Shown piece after piece: positions 43,801 to 54,339 of a stretch of DNA of 64,000 nt. Both the position numbers and the translations under genes were made by a program. The notes under the pieces are model-generated. The model was not told the DNA's origin and did not search any database. It worked only from the letters and a program-made list of their open reading frames with translations. This stretch comes from Clitoria ternatea (lineage: Eukaryota; Streptophyta; Magnoliopsida; Fabales; Fabaceae): assembly GCA_037962975.1 (NCBI GenBank), contig CM075675.1, forward strand, positions 6,272,001 through 6,336,000, read 5' to 3'. Numbering within the stretch: the first letter of the stretch is position 1; the number at the start of each line of letters is the position of its first letter.

Positions 43801-46087
43801 ATTACCATAACCGAGTTTAAGTATAGGATTTTTTTTTTAAAATAGGTTTGGTTTTATTGATTTCCCAAACCTGCAATGTTACATAAACAACACAATATAT
43901 CCTACCACTATATTACTATATCCCAACACAATATATTCATTGCAAAAATTAATGAAAACACATGATATTTACATGATGAAGAAATTAATCTATATATAAT
44001 GAATAATATTTACATGATTGAAATAAAACACAATTTAAATCCAAGAGTTACATTGGAATCCTACATTAGGTACAATGAATATAAGAGTATAAAAATCCTA
44101 TATTATCAAAGTCCTTGCATAACTTCATGGAAGTGTGCGGCCCATTGCTTTCTAATATGATCTACGTGCGCCTCTAGCAAGCTTGACCAGTTCTGAAAGC
44201 ATTACAAACAAGACACAAAACAAATAGCACAAAAACTTAATTATTATATGAATACAAGTGAACACTTACGTCTGTCCATCCATCTACTATATGTTCTTGG
44301 ACAATGGTCATCATAGTGTGAATGACGTACTACCCACACTCATAACTGCCCCCTGTCTATGAGATTACAAGGTACATAAAATAAACATGTGGACAATGTT
44401 ATTTCAAGTTTTAAGAACTTAATAAATAACAATGCAGGGCATTTGAAGTACTTACTTTTGGGTTAATCCACTGGACTTTTTTCTACTGATGCTTCCACGT
44501 AGTCTAGTGTATCCAATTACAACTCTATGTAAGAAGAAAGCACGTGAATAGTTAGAATTATAGAAGAAGAGAATGACTTAATTTGAATTTATAGAAAGTT
44601 ATTTAATTTTGTTTTGATGAACTTACGCATGTACTATTGCTTTGAAGTCTTGCGGAGCAGTTCCATGCAAGGAATCAAAGCATAAAGCAATTGAATCCTT
44701 GGGACAGATCACCATGAGCTATAATAAGCGTTGCAATGAACACTGATAAGTGAGATTGCAAAATGATTAAAATAATTGAAAATATTTATATAAAAGACCT
44801 TTACTTTCTATGATATGGGGCCAGATATATAGTCTTCCTGGACTCGTACATCTAATTTTGGATGTATACATGGGTGTCCTCCTTGCTGCTCCCGCTCCTT
44901 TGTATGAAATAGGGCTCTAAGAAACCATAAGTTTATTGGAAACCCAACTCCACACAAATTTTATGTAGAAACCTAAAAATCAGGTTAGAACCTACTTATG
45001 TTAAGTTGGTTAAAAACTAATTTTGTTAGTTAGGTTTTGTTAGCTTTAATTGGCTTTTGTATCTTGTATTAACAAATCAAGCTAATCATTTAGAATAACT
45101 ATTCTCTATCTCTTTCTCTCTTGTAAATCATGATCTAATTTTAATCTTTACGTAGACATAATTTTAAATACTTATACTAATTAGCATATGTCGTAAAGCC
45201 AACACTATATTTCAACTCTAAAATATGTTTTCATTGTAGTAAATCATGATCAAACCCTTAATAGATCCCATGGTTAGCATTAAAAAAATCATTTTTTATT
45301 AGAATAGCTCATTTTCTTTTAATTAAAATATAAATTCACTCATTATAAAATATAGAATTTAAAAAAAGCCTCGTATAAAAAAATAATTTTTAACCCTTTA
45401 AACTTTTAGAATAAGAAAAAACACCACCAAGTAATGAGTTAAATTGATTGTTTCTCTTGTGAACCTTTAACTATTTGTAATTTTTCTTTTTTGTTGAATC
45501 ATCATCTTTTATCGAATGTTATAAGCATTTCGTTTTATGTTTGCAGTTATCTCTTTTATTTGATAAGTGAAATATTGTAATTATAATTTTAATGGGAAAA
45601 ATATGAAAACTTCCCCCTTGCAGGTCTACGTGCGGTGGAAGAGGTAAAGGATCTTGAACCACTGAAGATCCAAGGGTTGATATTGCGGCAACCATTCTTT
45701 GGTGGGACCCAGAGGACAGATTCAGAGATAAGGCTTGACAATAACCCACCCATTCCCTTATGTGTTACCGATTTGATGTGGGAGTTGGCACTGCCAATTG
45801 GCGTTGACCGTGATCATGAGTATTCCAATCCAAGGGCTGGGAATGGACTTGAGGAAAAATTGGATAAGGTGAGGGAACTTGAGTGGAGGGTGTTGGTTAG
45901 TGGGAACGGTGGGGACCCACTTGTGGACCGTGAGAAAGATTTGGTTCAATTGTTGGAGGAGAAAGGGTTGAATGTGGTGAAGGACTTTGAAGAAGAAGGG
46001 TGCCATGGGACAGAGGTTTTTGACCCATCTAAGAAAGATCGATTTATTGGGTTGGTGAAAGGTTTCGTTTACTCTCTCAGTGCTTAG
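34885..46087 (+). CDS. CXE-2, plant carboxylesterase (CXE8-like), two exons with a 10.2-kb intron
   Basis: Exon 1 is 34885-35410 and exon 2 is 45624-46087. The donor (ACAG/GTTAG) and acceptor (CTTGCAG/GT) are canonical, and the split Gly codon joins in frame to give 329 residues, a normal length for the family. The oxyanion motif is HGSGF (87-91) instead of the usual HGGGF. The nucleophile is Ser166 in GNSAG, the acid Asp273 in GGDPLVD and the base His303 in GCHG. YRLAPEHRLPAAYDD is at 121-135. It is a clear paralogue of CXE-1 (same order of motifs, FFGGT, DRDHEYSNP). It starts MSNEPSPK with no hydrophobic leader, so cytosolic. No stop or frameshift is visible, and the gene looks functional if the long intron is spliced. 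Substrate unknown; intron and exon 2 assignment follow from the exact continuation of the family alignment. Confidence 0.9.
36565..37359. mobile_element. Non-autonomous hAT-like element (795 bp)
   Basis: The ends are TAGGGATGATAA and, reverse-complemented, TAGGGTGGCAAAAC, the common hAT-type terminus. They are flanked by near-identical 8-bp duplications, AATGTAAT (36557-36564) and AATGTAGT (37360-37367), 7 of 8 matching. Subterminal GGGCC/GGCCC words (GGGCCGGCC, GGCCCGGCCC) occur at both ends. No transposase is present. The 8-bp duplication supports hAT; the one mismatch fits an older insertion. Confidence 0.75.
38109..39686. mobile_element. Non-autonomous MULE-like element with ~200-bp terminal inverted repeats
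   Basis: The two ends are inverted copies over about 200 bp: CTTAAAATTTAGGGTTTA, AAAAAAGAATAATTT, TTTGTTAGAATTTT and GTTAACTG occur in the same order from each outer edge. Flanking 9-mers TTAAAAAAT (38100-38108) and ATAAAAAAT (39687-39695) match at 8 of 9, as expected for Mutator. The interior (about 38400-39400) has no transposase. A reverse-strand CT-rich tract followed by an ATG near 39160 looks like captured host leader and coding sequence, but I could not identify a donor gene. Confidence 0.75.
40300..40623 (+). repeat. Copia LTR remnant and tRNA-Met primer-binding site
   Basis: T-rich LTR-like sequence with a TATATAGCATC word near 40463, ending shortly before TGGTATCAGACC at 40612-40623. 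That word is the standard copia initiator-tRNA-Met primer site with slight change. The LTR start could not be fixed. Confidence 0.55.
40880..43527 (+). pseudogene. Decayed copia element, gag to RT entry
   Basis: Translation over mixed frames gives a gag start (LDTASEVWKDLKERY), a GSGRGN glycine-rich zone, a protease/integrase zone (GKRKRLPYNN), NVIFHENF-like sequence at about 42930-42965 and, at the end, LVAKGFTQIGVIDFLETFS (43475-43525), the RT entry. Stops and indels are dense. It breaks exactly at the CACTA terminus at 43528, so the CACTA inserted into it. It shares the CXE-2 sense strand. Confidence 0.65.
43528..44970 (-). mobile_element. CACTA transposon C with a Ulp1-type (C48) protease remnant
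   Basis: The left edge is CACTAGTGTAGAAATA, preceded by TAC. Then 43545-43830 is a block of subterminal repeats around TTTAAACACAGTTAT and its inverse. Reverse-strand coding remnants follow at about 44960-44118: LMVICPKDSIALCFDSLHG (the Ulp1 FDSLHG segment with the catalytic Asp), KKVQWINP, YECG-stop-YV (catalytic Cys region, TAG inside), MMTIVQEHIVDGWTD and WAAHFHEVMQGL. C48 proteases of this type are carried by several plant CACTA and MULE families. The gene is dead. The element's other end was not found. Confidence 0.65.
44971..45623. other. 3' part of the CXE-2 intron
   Basis: AT-rich. The stretch 45010-45130 (GTTAGTTAGGTTTTGTTAG ... CTCTATCTCTTTCTCTC) looks like part of a copia LTR but has no defined ends. 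The intron ends TTCCCCCTTGCAG at 45623, a good acceptor with a polypyrimidine tract. Confidence 0.4.
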
Positions 46088-46379
46088 GGTCAATAAAATA
46101 CACTAGTATGTTTGCGCACGCAACGTTCAAGTTATCCGATAAGACTTTCTGTTTGATTGCGTTAGAATTTGTTTTAATGTGTATATGCAATTATGAATAA
46201 TTAATTATTTAAATAATTTATTTCTTTAAATTATATGAAATATATTTTTAGATTAAAATTATGAGTTGAATATAAAATTAGGTCAATCCTCTAATAATCC
46301 CTAAAATAGTTTTTATTAGGAATTATGTCCTTTTCGTTAATTCTCCATCAGTAAGTGTTGAGGTGTTAACGACTAACCA
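46088..46379. other. CXE-2 3' flank
   Basis: About 300 bp of AT-rich sequence after the stop, which should include the 3' untranslated region. No further gene. Confidence 0.5.
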
Positions 46380-47370
46380 CCTCAGCAACTGATAGATGCA
46401 ATTTAAATATATTCCATATGATAGCCCCTCATTTTCGGCTCCCGCAGTTTTCGTGCCCAGTTGAGCTACCCAGTGGTCAAGTAGGACCCAGTGGTCGAGG
46501 TGGAGAGTCAAGCAGGACTCGGTGAACCAAGCAGGGTTCACGGGGTGTCAAGTAGGACCCCCAGCTGAAGGCCAATCCTTTAGTATCCGGATACTAGGAG
46601 TCAAATTATATGAGAGTCAGTTGTGATTGTGATGGATGTGATGAAATTGTGTGGTTGGTTTAATATAGTTACTGTATGTATAAATATGCATGTATATTTG
46701 TTAAGTTCCATTCTATATTAATTACAATGCCAAACACTCACCCTTGCCCTTTTTTTTAGTAACCAGAGATAGGGAGGGGGAAGGAGCCATGGAGTCGCGC
46801 CAAGGGGGAGAACGGTGCCAGGGTCCGAGCGTCTTTGAGTAACTCTCTATAGAGTTATATGTGTGTACAAGAACCTCTTAGTATTATTATTAGTTGTGTT
46901 TAATTAAGACCGGACCGGATGTAAACCTATATTTTAAAATACATCACTGTTGTTTACATACGCTTTCATGGTAGCTATGATAACTCTTTGGTTCACAGAA
47001 TCATTTTAGGGTGAGACTTGCGGGAGTCCGTCTGCATGTCTCGTCTAATCCGGTGTGTGAAAGGTATTCGCTCAAGCGAATAGAAACCTCGTGTAAGTGA
47101 GAGTCCGGAATCTCGCTTAGACGAGTAGGGGCCTCGCTCAAGCGAGAAGTCCTGATCCCCTTTCGCCCATCCGTTGTGCTTAAATTAACTTGCTCTTCTT
47201 TTCTAGACCTCATTTAATTAATCTAACTGTGACTGCTGTCACTTGAATAAGTCAGTAAAAATAAATGCTTTTTCACTAAATATCGATTAGTTTTCAAGAA
47301 AAGGAAAAATTTATCGTAAGATGTAATCGTTTGAATAAAAATAAATGCAAAAATAACCTAGGACGTTACA
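46380..47370 (+). repeat. LTR fragment of the long-LTR family (3' part)
   Basis: Shares features with the solo LTR at 48928-52026: GACTCAAGTAGGAC-type words, doublets of CGCTCAAGCGA and the closing word. It ends TAGGACGTTACA at 47370, the mirror image of the TGTAACATCCTA start of the other copy. The 5' boundary is uncertain and no TGTAAC start was found, so it is truncated on the left. Confidence 0.5.
47069..47145. repeat. CGCTCAAGCGA doublets in the LTR fragment
   Basis: Copies start at 47069, 47090, 47114 and 47135, giving two doublets each with 21-bp spacing. The word is a near palindrome of the CGCTTGAGCGA motif in the solo LTR. Confidence 0.85.
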
Positions 47371-48590
47371 TAAACAATGTTTAAGTATAACTATAAACAA
47401 AAATAGCATAGTAAAACTTGTTATTATTAGTTCTTATATTTACCCAAAAAAAATCAAATCCAATAGTTAAAAAAAAAGCTTATTTTTAATGGTGAATAAG
47501 CTAAAAATACAACAATACAATGATCCATTTATGAGGTAATTGCACATAGGTGAAATGGATATTACCGTGGTTCCTATTATAAATGGCTAATAATAAGTTT
47601 TTTTTTTACTATTGTATTTTGTTTGCTGGTAAATTATATGAGAACAGCTCACAATAACTTTTACTATGTTATTTTTGTTTCTGGTTATACATGGAAATCA
47701 CTATCAAACATAATTTTTAAAAAATATACATGTCAACTTTAAAGGTGGTTACTTGTTAGAGTATTTACTGATGAGAATCAACGGAGGGACCTAATTCTAA
47801 TAAAAATATTTTTAGGACTCAATACTAACAAAAACTTATTAGGGTTTGACCCTAATTTTAACAATTATAAAAGGTTAATTTTATATTTAAGCATAAAAAT
47901 ATTATAAATATACAAATTATAAAATTGAGAAACTACAAAAGGTAATAGGAGAAAAAAATAAATATATAGTAGAAATAAGTCCTTCTTATAATCACAATTT
48001 AGAAAAATTTAAATTTATACTTTAATTATTTTACTTTTAAAAAATAATCTAATATTATAATCTATTTCTCATAAGAATAACATAAAGAAAATACTTCATC
48101 CAAACCCAAAAGATAACCACTTAAAAAAACTTTCTGAAAAACACTCTAAAAACATCATAAAAAAAGGTACTTTCATCCAAACCCAAAAGATAATCGCTTA
48201 AAAAAACTTTCTCAAAGACATTCTTACTGCTTATTATTTTTTATTTTCACTTAGATGAGAGTTGTTGTTTTCATTTTAACAAGTCTGTGGACCTACTAAT
48301 GTAATATCTATTTGCAACAAGATAGAAATACTTAATAATGAAATAGTATGACATAAATAAAATATGCTAATTTTTTTCTTTAGAATAACAGTTAAGAGAT
48401 AGGAGGTTAGAGATTAGAGAATATAGGGCTCAAAAATGTCCGTTACTTAAATATCTATAAAAATATAAGTTGGCTTTATAAAAACTAATGAAGTATATAC
48501 GACTAAACATGCTATAATTAACATATTTTAAATAACATGTAGTTTTAGATTATTTCTTAACTCTTGTCGTTATAGTTCTCATATTTATTA
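47371..48590. other. Gene-free sequence
   Basis: AT-rich, no gene. A 30-bp word (ATCCAAACCCAAAAGATAA...) is repeated directly near 48100 and 48175. Confidence 0.5.
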
Positions 48591-48874
48591 CTACCTCTGG
48601 TTCCAAATATAAGCAAATATATCTAACTTCACACATATTAAGAATAGTAGTTAGAGATAGTTATTTGCATTAATGTTACCACATATTTGATTTAATTTTC
48701 TAAAATACCCTTACTATCATTTATTACATAAAGAATTAGTGGCCTTGGAAATATATATGATGAGGACATATTTGGTAAACAAGCATTTAATGACATTGGG
48801 AAAGTCTAATTTTGATTATATTAAGGGACCAAAAAATTCCACTAAAATTTGTTTATATTTGGAACCGGAGGTAG
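48591..48874. mobile_element. Stowaway-type MITE, copy 1 (284 bp)
   Basis: Bounded by CTACCTCTGGTTCC and GGAACCGGAGGTAG, the classic CTACCTCCG-type inverted ends of plant Stowaway (Tc1/mariner) MITEs, with TA on both sides (48589-48590 and 48875-48876). A second copy of the same length lies at 58547-58830. No coding sequence. Confidence 0.9.
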
Positions 48875-48927
48875 TATTTTGTATATAATTAATTATAATC
48901 CTTTAAAATACTTTTATGTGTTAAATA

Positions 48928-51900
48928 TGTAACATCCTAGTTTAATAACTTTGGTTTAGAAGTTAAAAAGGGATTGGATGGATATTGCCCTTAAAAATCA
49001 TTCCAATTTCACTTTCAATTTCCAATTCTCCTTCCCTCACCTTCGTTCACGCTTGCATTTAACAGGGAAGACCGTGACTCTTGCTTCTTCACTTTCACGG
49101 CTTCATTGATCCACCCACCATCTTTTTCTACCAAATTCATCAAATTAAAATAATACCCAAGCTTCTTCTTCTTCCTTCTTGGCACGACAACCATGGGTTC
49201 ATGGTGGAAGGCTTCAATTTCTCCAAATTAAGGTAACATGGCTGAACCTCATTCGGTTTTGAGCTTATCCCTTGTTCCCTACTTCTTAAATTCTTCTAAT
49301 TTTAGTGTTTTTGTGAATTTAGAAGCAATCCGGGATCATCGTTGTGTGGGGGCAGCCTTGTGGTACATTGGGGTTTTTGGTTCTCTTCGTTTCAAGTGGT
49401 TTTGGAGTGATTTAAATGGGTGAATAACTAGAGGATTTATTCGGGATTGAATTTTGGAGTCGACGGCTTGATTCGGTAAGTCGTTAGTTAATAAATTAAT
49501 TATTGGCGGGTTGTTGTGGCTTCGAAACGTGAATATAATAGCTTATGAGTTATTAAAAATTAATTATCCATGTTTTAGGATTTTTAGAGGCTTCGGATTA
49601 GTGACTGGATAGCTTCGGATAACGTTTGGATAGCTCGGGGAACTTCTAGACTATTATCTTCCAGGTAGGGAGAGTTGTTACATTTTAAATGCATAGTTTA
49701 TGGATGGATTAAGGGTATATTGATATTTTATAAATTATGGGTTTGTGAAATATGATGGTTTGATATGGAATGTGTTGGTAAAAATTGGATGACTTGATTA
49801 TTAAGGTGTGAAACGTGAGTAATATACTCCATTTTGTGTGATAATTGAGAATTATCAATAATTATGATGGTGTCACCCATAATGTATTTATTAATTTGCA
49901 TGAGATACTATTAGTGATTAAATTGATGATTATATGTACATGAGATGTATGAATTGATTGAGTTACTTTCTTATACATGATATGTGATAGGAGAATTAAA
50001 TTGGTATTATTGTGAATGCATGAGATGCAAAGAATATTGATTGTAACGAGGTATTGCATAAGATGCAAATGAATGAATGATTTGATATCATTTTATAGCA
50101 TGAGATGCTTTGTATTGATGATTTAAACATGAAATGAGATTTCTGTATACGTGGTTTTTAGGATTCCACAAAAGACCTTAAGTGGGACTCAAGGTAAGCC
50201 TATTGAGTAGGACTCAGGGCTAGCCCATAACACCCCTGTTGTCGTTGAGAGTGCTTGTGTTACGTGAAAGAGCAAACAGTTTGGTATCAGTAAAACAACC
50301 GGATCAGCTGAGAGTTGAATATATGGCTGAGAGCCAATGTGTTACAATACTAAATTATTGATGTATGATTGGATCTAGATGAATGAGAATGTAAATGCAT
50401 ATGTGTATGTTATTGAGAATAACATGAATGGTATAGCCTATGTGTATGATGTTGAGAGTATCTGTTGAGTTGTGAATTGTGTTGGATGATAGTTAATGAG
50501 ATATTTGATTGTGATGATTAATTGTGATATTATATTAGGTGTTAGAGCATTGGATAGTTGATCCGATTCAATAAATGTCATTTAACATGTATTGTGCGTA
50601 CCCCTATTTGTGGCTATATTTTCAGTGGAATTAAGCCGTGATGGTGATTGGTGAGAGGTCACCGTGCTAGAGCGAGGAACATCTATATGCATATTGTACA
50701 TGCTTGTATATAGTATGTTGGTGGTAGCCTTCACCGACTCTTGTAAATGTTTATTTGATAGATATGTATATGACTTCTTAGTGGATCTAAATAGTTGACG
50801 ACTTCAACTGGAAGCCTAGATTTATTTTGGGATTTGTATATATTGATGCTATGTATGAGGATAATGATATTTTGATTGTGGTGATCATGGATGGTTCCAC
50901 ATTACATATGTGATTCTTGATATGCTCATGAACTGCCGTTATGAGATTGATTAATGATATAAATATGATGGGCAGGAATTGTTGATGTGTATAAATGAGT
51001 TATAGTTGGTTATAGTGTACATTAGATTGTGAGTGATATTGAATGCTTGAAATCGAGATTTTTACATTGAGTTTTAAGTATATTTGAGCAAGTCATAGTG
51101 TCATATTGAGTTTTGTGAGGCTTGGATGCCATGGGAGGGTTCCAATAGCCTTTGTGCATGACTTGTAACTTGTAGAAATTGGAATGAGTCAACTCTATGG
51201 AGATTTAACCCTTGAGTTGCACAAAAATGTTTCAAAATGGGCTAAACGTATTTCTGCGCATAAGTCTTTCGTTTTTCGATATTTTGAGTATGGTCAATGG
51301 CTACACGTCATAAATAGTGTATGTTAGATAATGTCAAAGTTTAGCGGTGCTTGGATACCATTTGGGTAAGTTTTGGGGATGCGTAATTTGAATTTAATGC
51401 ATTTTTTGATATTTTTGCTCAAGTGGGTGCCTACCTCGCTTGAGCGAATCCCCACTACATGGTCAATATGTTTTCTATCATATTTTTGCTTGAGCGATTC
51501 GGAACTCACTTGAGCCAGTGTGGTGAGTTTTAGGTTCTGTTGTATTTTCGCTTGAGCGAGGGATGTGCCGCTCAAGCGAGGGCTATAGGATTAGCCTCTG
51601 TGTGTTTTTCGCCCGAGCGAAGTGGATTTCTCTTGAGCGAATAACTGTTAAATTGCCACTATCCCTTTTTCGCTTAAGCAAGGGAATTTCCGCTTGAGCG
51701 AAATAGACCTGATATGACACTGACTTGTTTTCGCTTGAGTGCTGAGGTTTCACTTGAGCGAAATTAGGTGGCCAATGCTTCTGTGGTATATTCGCTGAAG
51801 AGAGAGATTCTCGTTTGAGCGAATTTAGGTATTCACCCAAGCGAACTGAATTTCGCTTGAGTGAGTTTGTGCTGTTTTGGGTTTTATGGTTTGTGGGCTC

Positions 51901-52026
51901 TCGGGATGGGATCACGGGCCATCAAACGCGTGTTTTGTGGCTTTAACTTCGTGTCGGGGTCGTCGTTTTTTGTGTGAAAAATTTATTTGGGTTTTTGGGC
52001 ATTTGTTTTAATATTAGGATGTTTTA
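48928..52026 (+). repeat. Solo LTR, ~3.1 kb, long-LTR gypsy-like family
   Basis: Starts TGTAACATCCTA and ends TTAGGATGTTTTA, i.e. the mirror of its start with two changes at the last bases. It is flanked by AAATA on both sides (48923-48927 and 52027-52031), the 5-bp duplication of an LTR element. There is no primer site, gag or pol beside it, so it is best read as a solo LTR left by recombination. The length fits long-LTR Ty3/gypsy groups such as Tekay/Del, but without coding sequence the lineage is a guess. The frame at 49238-49423 in its 5' part is not convincing. Confidence 0.7.
51437..51864. repeat. CGCTTGAGCGA doublets in the solo LTR
   Basis: Fifteen full or degenerate copies of a near-palindromic 11-mer. 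After a single copy at 51437 there are seven doublets: 51487/51507, 51549/51569, 51610/51630, 51671/51691, 51732/51751, 51793/51812 and 51834/51854. Spacing is 20 bp in five and 19 bp in two; the doublets themselves recur about every 61 bp. Confidence 0.9.
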
Positions 52027-52031
52027 AAATA

Positions 52032-52994
52032 TGTTGCAGGTTATCAAGCTCTTATTGTACATTCTATACATTCAGTACAATAGGATGATATAAATATTTA
52101 AGATAGTACATTCTGTACAATTTATGTTTTTCCTCATCTTGTGTTTCTTTATTTTGTTTGCATAATTCAAACAATTGTAACTTTTTTCTGCATAGTTGAA
52201 TGAAATGCGTGAATGCGAAGGAAGATCATTTTTAGTTGATAGATGTTGAGAAAGAATAGATATTGAAGAAAGTCCAAAAAATGGTTCTTTTTATTGTGAC
52301 ACACACTTCATCTTTCATTATGAAAAAAGTCTAAAAAATTCGCATATACAAAAGGTACCATTAATATTCTTCATTTTTTGGCCTAGCCTAGTGATAGGTA
52401 TATGTGATAGAATTAGTTGACAGTCTCTTCCATTAATTATTTACCTAAGATGCCAATGTGGTTTGGTTAGAATATATAAATATATTGTCAAGAAAAAATG
52501 ATTTTGATATGGAACTTAACGAGAAAAGAATCCCAAAAGCCAAAGTCATTTTTCTAACACATCATGCTTTCAGAATAGGTAGACCAGATCCAATGAAAGA
52601 TATATAGAAACTAAACACAATCATGAGAATTTAGGTAACTAAAACATATTTAACTCTTCATTTGATTAATTTTGGTTCTTACAAACTATAAAATTCTTCA
52701 AAATGATCTCAATCATCATATATTAATTACATGTCAAATATGAGTCAATATTGATCACAATGAAGTGGAATATGATGTGAATTACAAAATTTAATTGTGA
52801 AAATTTTTAAAAATTTTCAAAACATACTTTATTAATTTTTAATAAAAATAACTAAAAATTATAAATGATAATAAAAATAAAATTTAAGTAAATATCATTT
52901 AACAAGGTCAACCGCTAAAGTAAAATTTTAAACTTGTTAAAATGTGTGATCAATATAATTTTAATGAATAAAGTATGGTTTAAGGTAGTTTCAG
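52032..52994. other. Gene-free sequence
   Basis: AT-rich, no gene. A short repeated word, GTACATTCT(A/G)TAC, occurs near 52056 and 52107. Confidence 0.5.
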
Positions 52995-53270
52995 TACTAA
53001 AAAATTATTTTTACCAATAATTTTTTTTAATAACAGGGGTTAAAACCTCTCCTAAAACCATTACCCATAGTTATTAAAACCATAGGGACTCCTTCCGTCA
53101 CAAATAGATTGACTATGGTTTTAATTTACCTTGGGTAATGCCATTATCCATGATTGATAAACCTAAGTAATGCAAAATTTATTTATAGTTTAAACTCGTA
53201 TTAGTTTCAGGACTATAACCTTGGGTAACACCATTATTCATGATTGATAATCCCAAGTAATATGAAAGTA
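52995..53270. mobile_element. Probable 3' terminal region of CACTA transposon D
   Basis: CAGTACTAAAAAATT at about 52995 resembles a decayed CACTA terminus. It is followed by two diverged copies of CCTTGGGTAA(T/C)(G/A)CCATTAT plus CATGATTGATAA (near 53140 and 53220) and an inverted CTAAGTAA word, as in subterminal regions. Its position beyond the 3' end of the reverse-strand CACTA transposase fits. Confidence 0.4.
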
Positions 53271-53442
53271 TGATAAAAATAAATAATAAATATTTTTTAA
53301 AACTCGTAAATAAAATGATGGATAAAAAATTACATCAAATGAAAAGAAAGTGAAGGAGTATTTGTTGGCACTTTCATGTTGTGCTATTGAGATATTAAAT
53401 ATTCACACTGCCATTTAGTTATGCAATTCATAGAATGATGGG

Positions 53443-53445
<3 letters not shown>

Positions 53446-53515
<70 letters not shown>
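53446..53515. repeat. (AT)35 microsatellite
   Basis: Thirty-five uninterrupted AT units, likely polymorphic. It produces a meaningless Tyr-Ile repeat frame on the reverse strand. Confidence 0.95.
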
Positions 53516-53517
<2 letters not shown>

Positions 53518-54339
53518 TGGTCAGCGTTCAAATTACATTTGCACCACCAAAAGTCGATGATTTGAATGCATATCTCAAATTTGCTACAACTGAAGATTTT
53601 TGCATTCACGTGCATTTATAAATTAGAACACTATATGAAAGGTGTTGTAATTATATCCATGGTGTTGCTCATCAGCATTTAGGTGGCACTATATCACTAT
53701 TTCCCACTTTCATAGTTTTAATTTAAATTTGAAAATACATAAACAATTAATATATTCATATTAAAAAAACTAAAGTAAATAAAGAAGAAAATACAAATTG
53801 CTACTGTAAGTGAAAATTTATCAAACAATTATCATTCATATCAAACAAAATTTAAATTGACCATCAACATAAAGCCCAAACAACAATTCAACTATAAACA
53901 AACAAACATCAATTCGGTCACATTCTTGAATTGTCAATCATCCATATCTAGAAATTGTAAAAACAACTTAAGTATTGAAATTGATACCTAAACATGCACA
54001 AAGTATAAGCTTTTTATCAATCAATCATGACTCTCATCTCTAAATAAATTGCTCTTCATGTTTTGAATTTGTTGGAGAGTGGTCAGTAACATTAGTAGGC
54101 TTGACACTTCCATGGTCAGACACCTAAAATTTATGCAAGACAATTAGACACAAATTAAATAATATCAAATAATAATTCAATTAATAAATATTACGGATGA
54201 AGGTTGAAACATATCTAAGTCGGGAGGTAAATCACATTAAAATTTCTACATAAAAAACTTAAAAATGCATCAAACTTTTTATTTTGCTTAGTTATTTGAG
54301 ACTTTAATTCGTTAACTTTGACTCTGTAACTCCGGATAA

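Larger units (their letters stand above)
35411..45623 (+). other. CXE-2 intron, filled with mobile elements
   Basis: 10,213 bp. It holds a hAT-like element (36565-37359), a MULE-like element with long inverted repeats (38109-39686), a decayed copia element (about 40300-43527) and a CACTA piece inserted in that copia (from 43528). The rest is AT-rich with no gene. Nothing seen interferes with the splice sites themselves. Confidence 0.85.

Noticed and set aside
45000..45130. LTR-like segment in the CXE-2 intron
   Set aside because: Style resembles a copia LTR, but no ends, duplication or primer site could be found.
53415..53615. Reverse-strand frame with a Tyr-Ile repeat
   Set aside because: Translation of the (AT)35 microsatellite.
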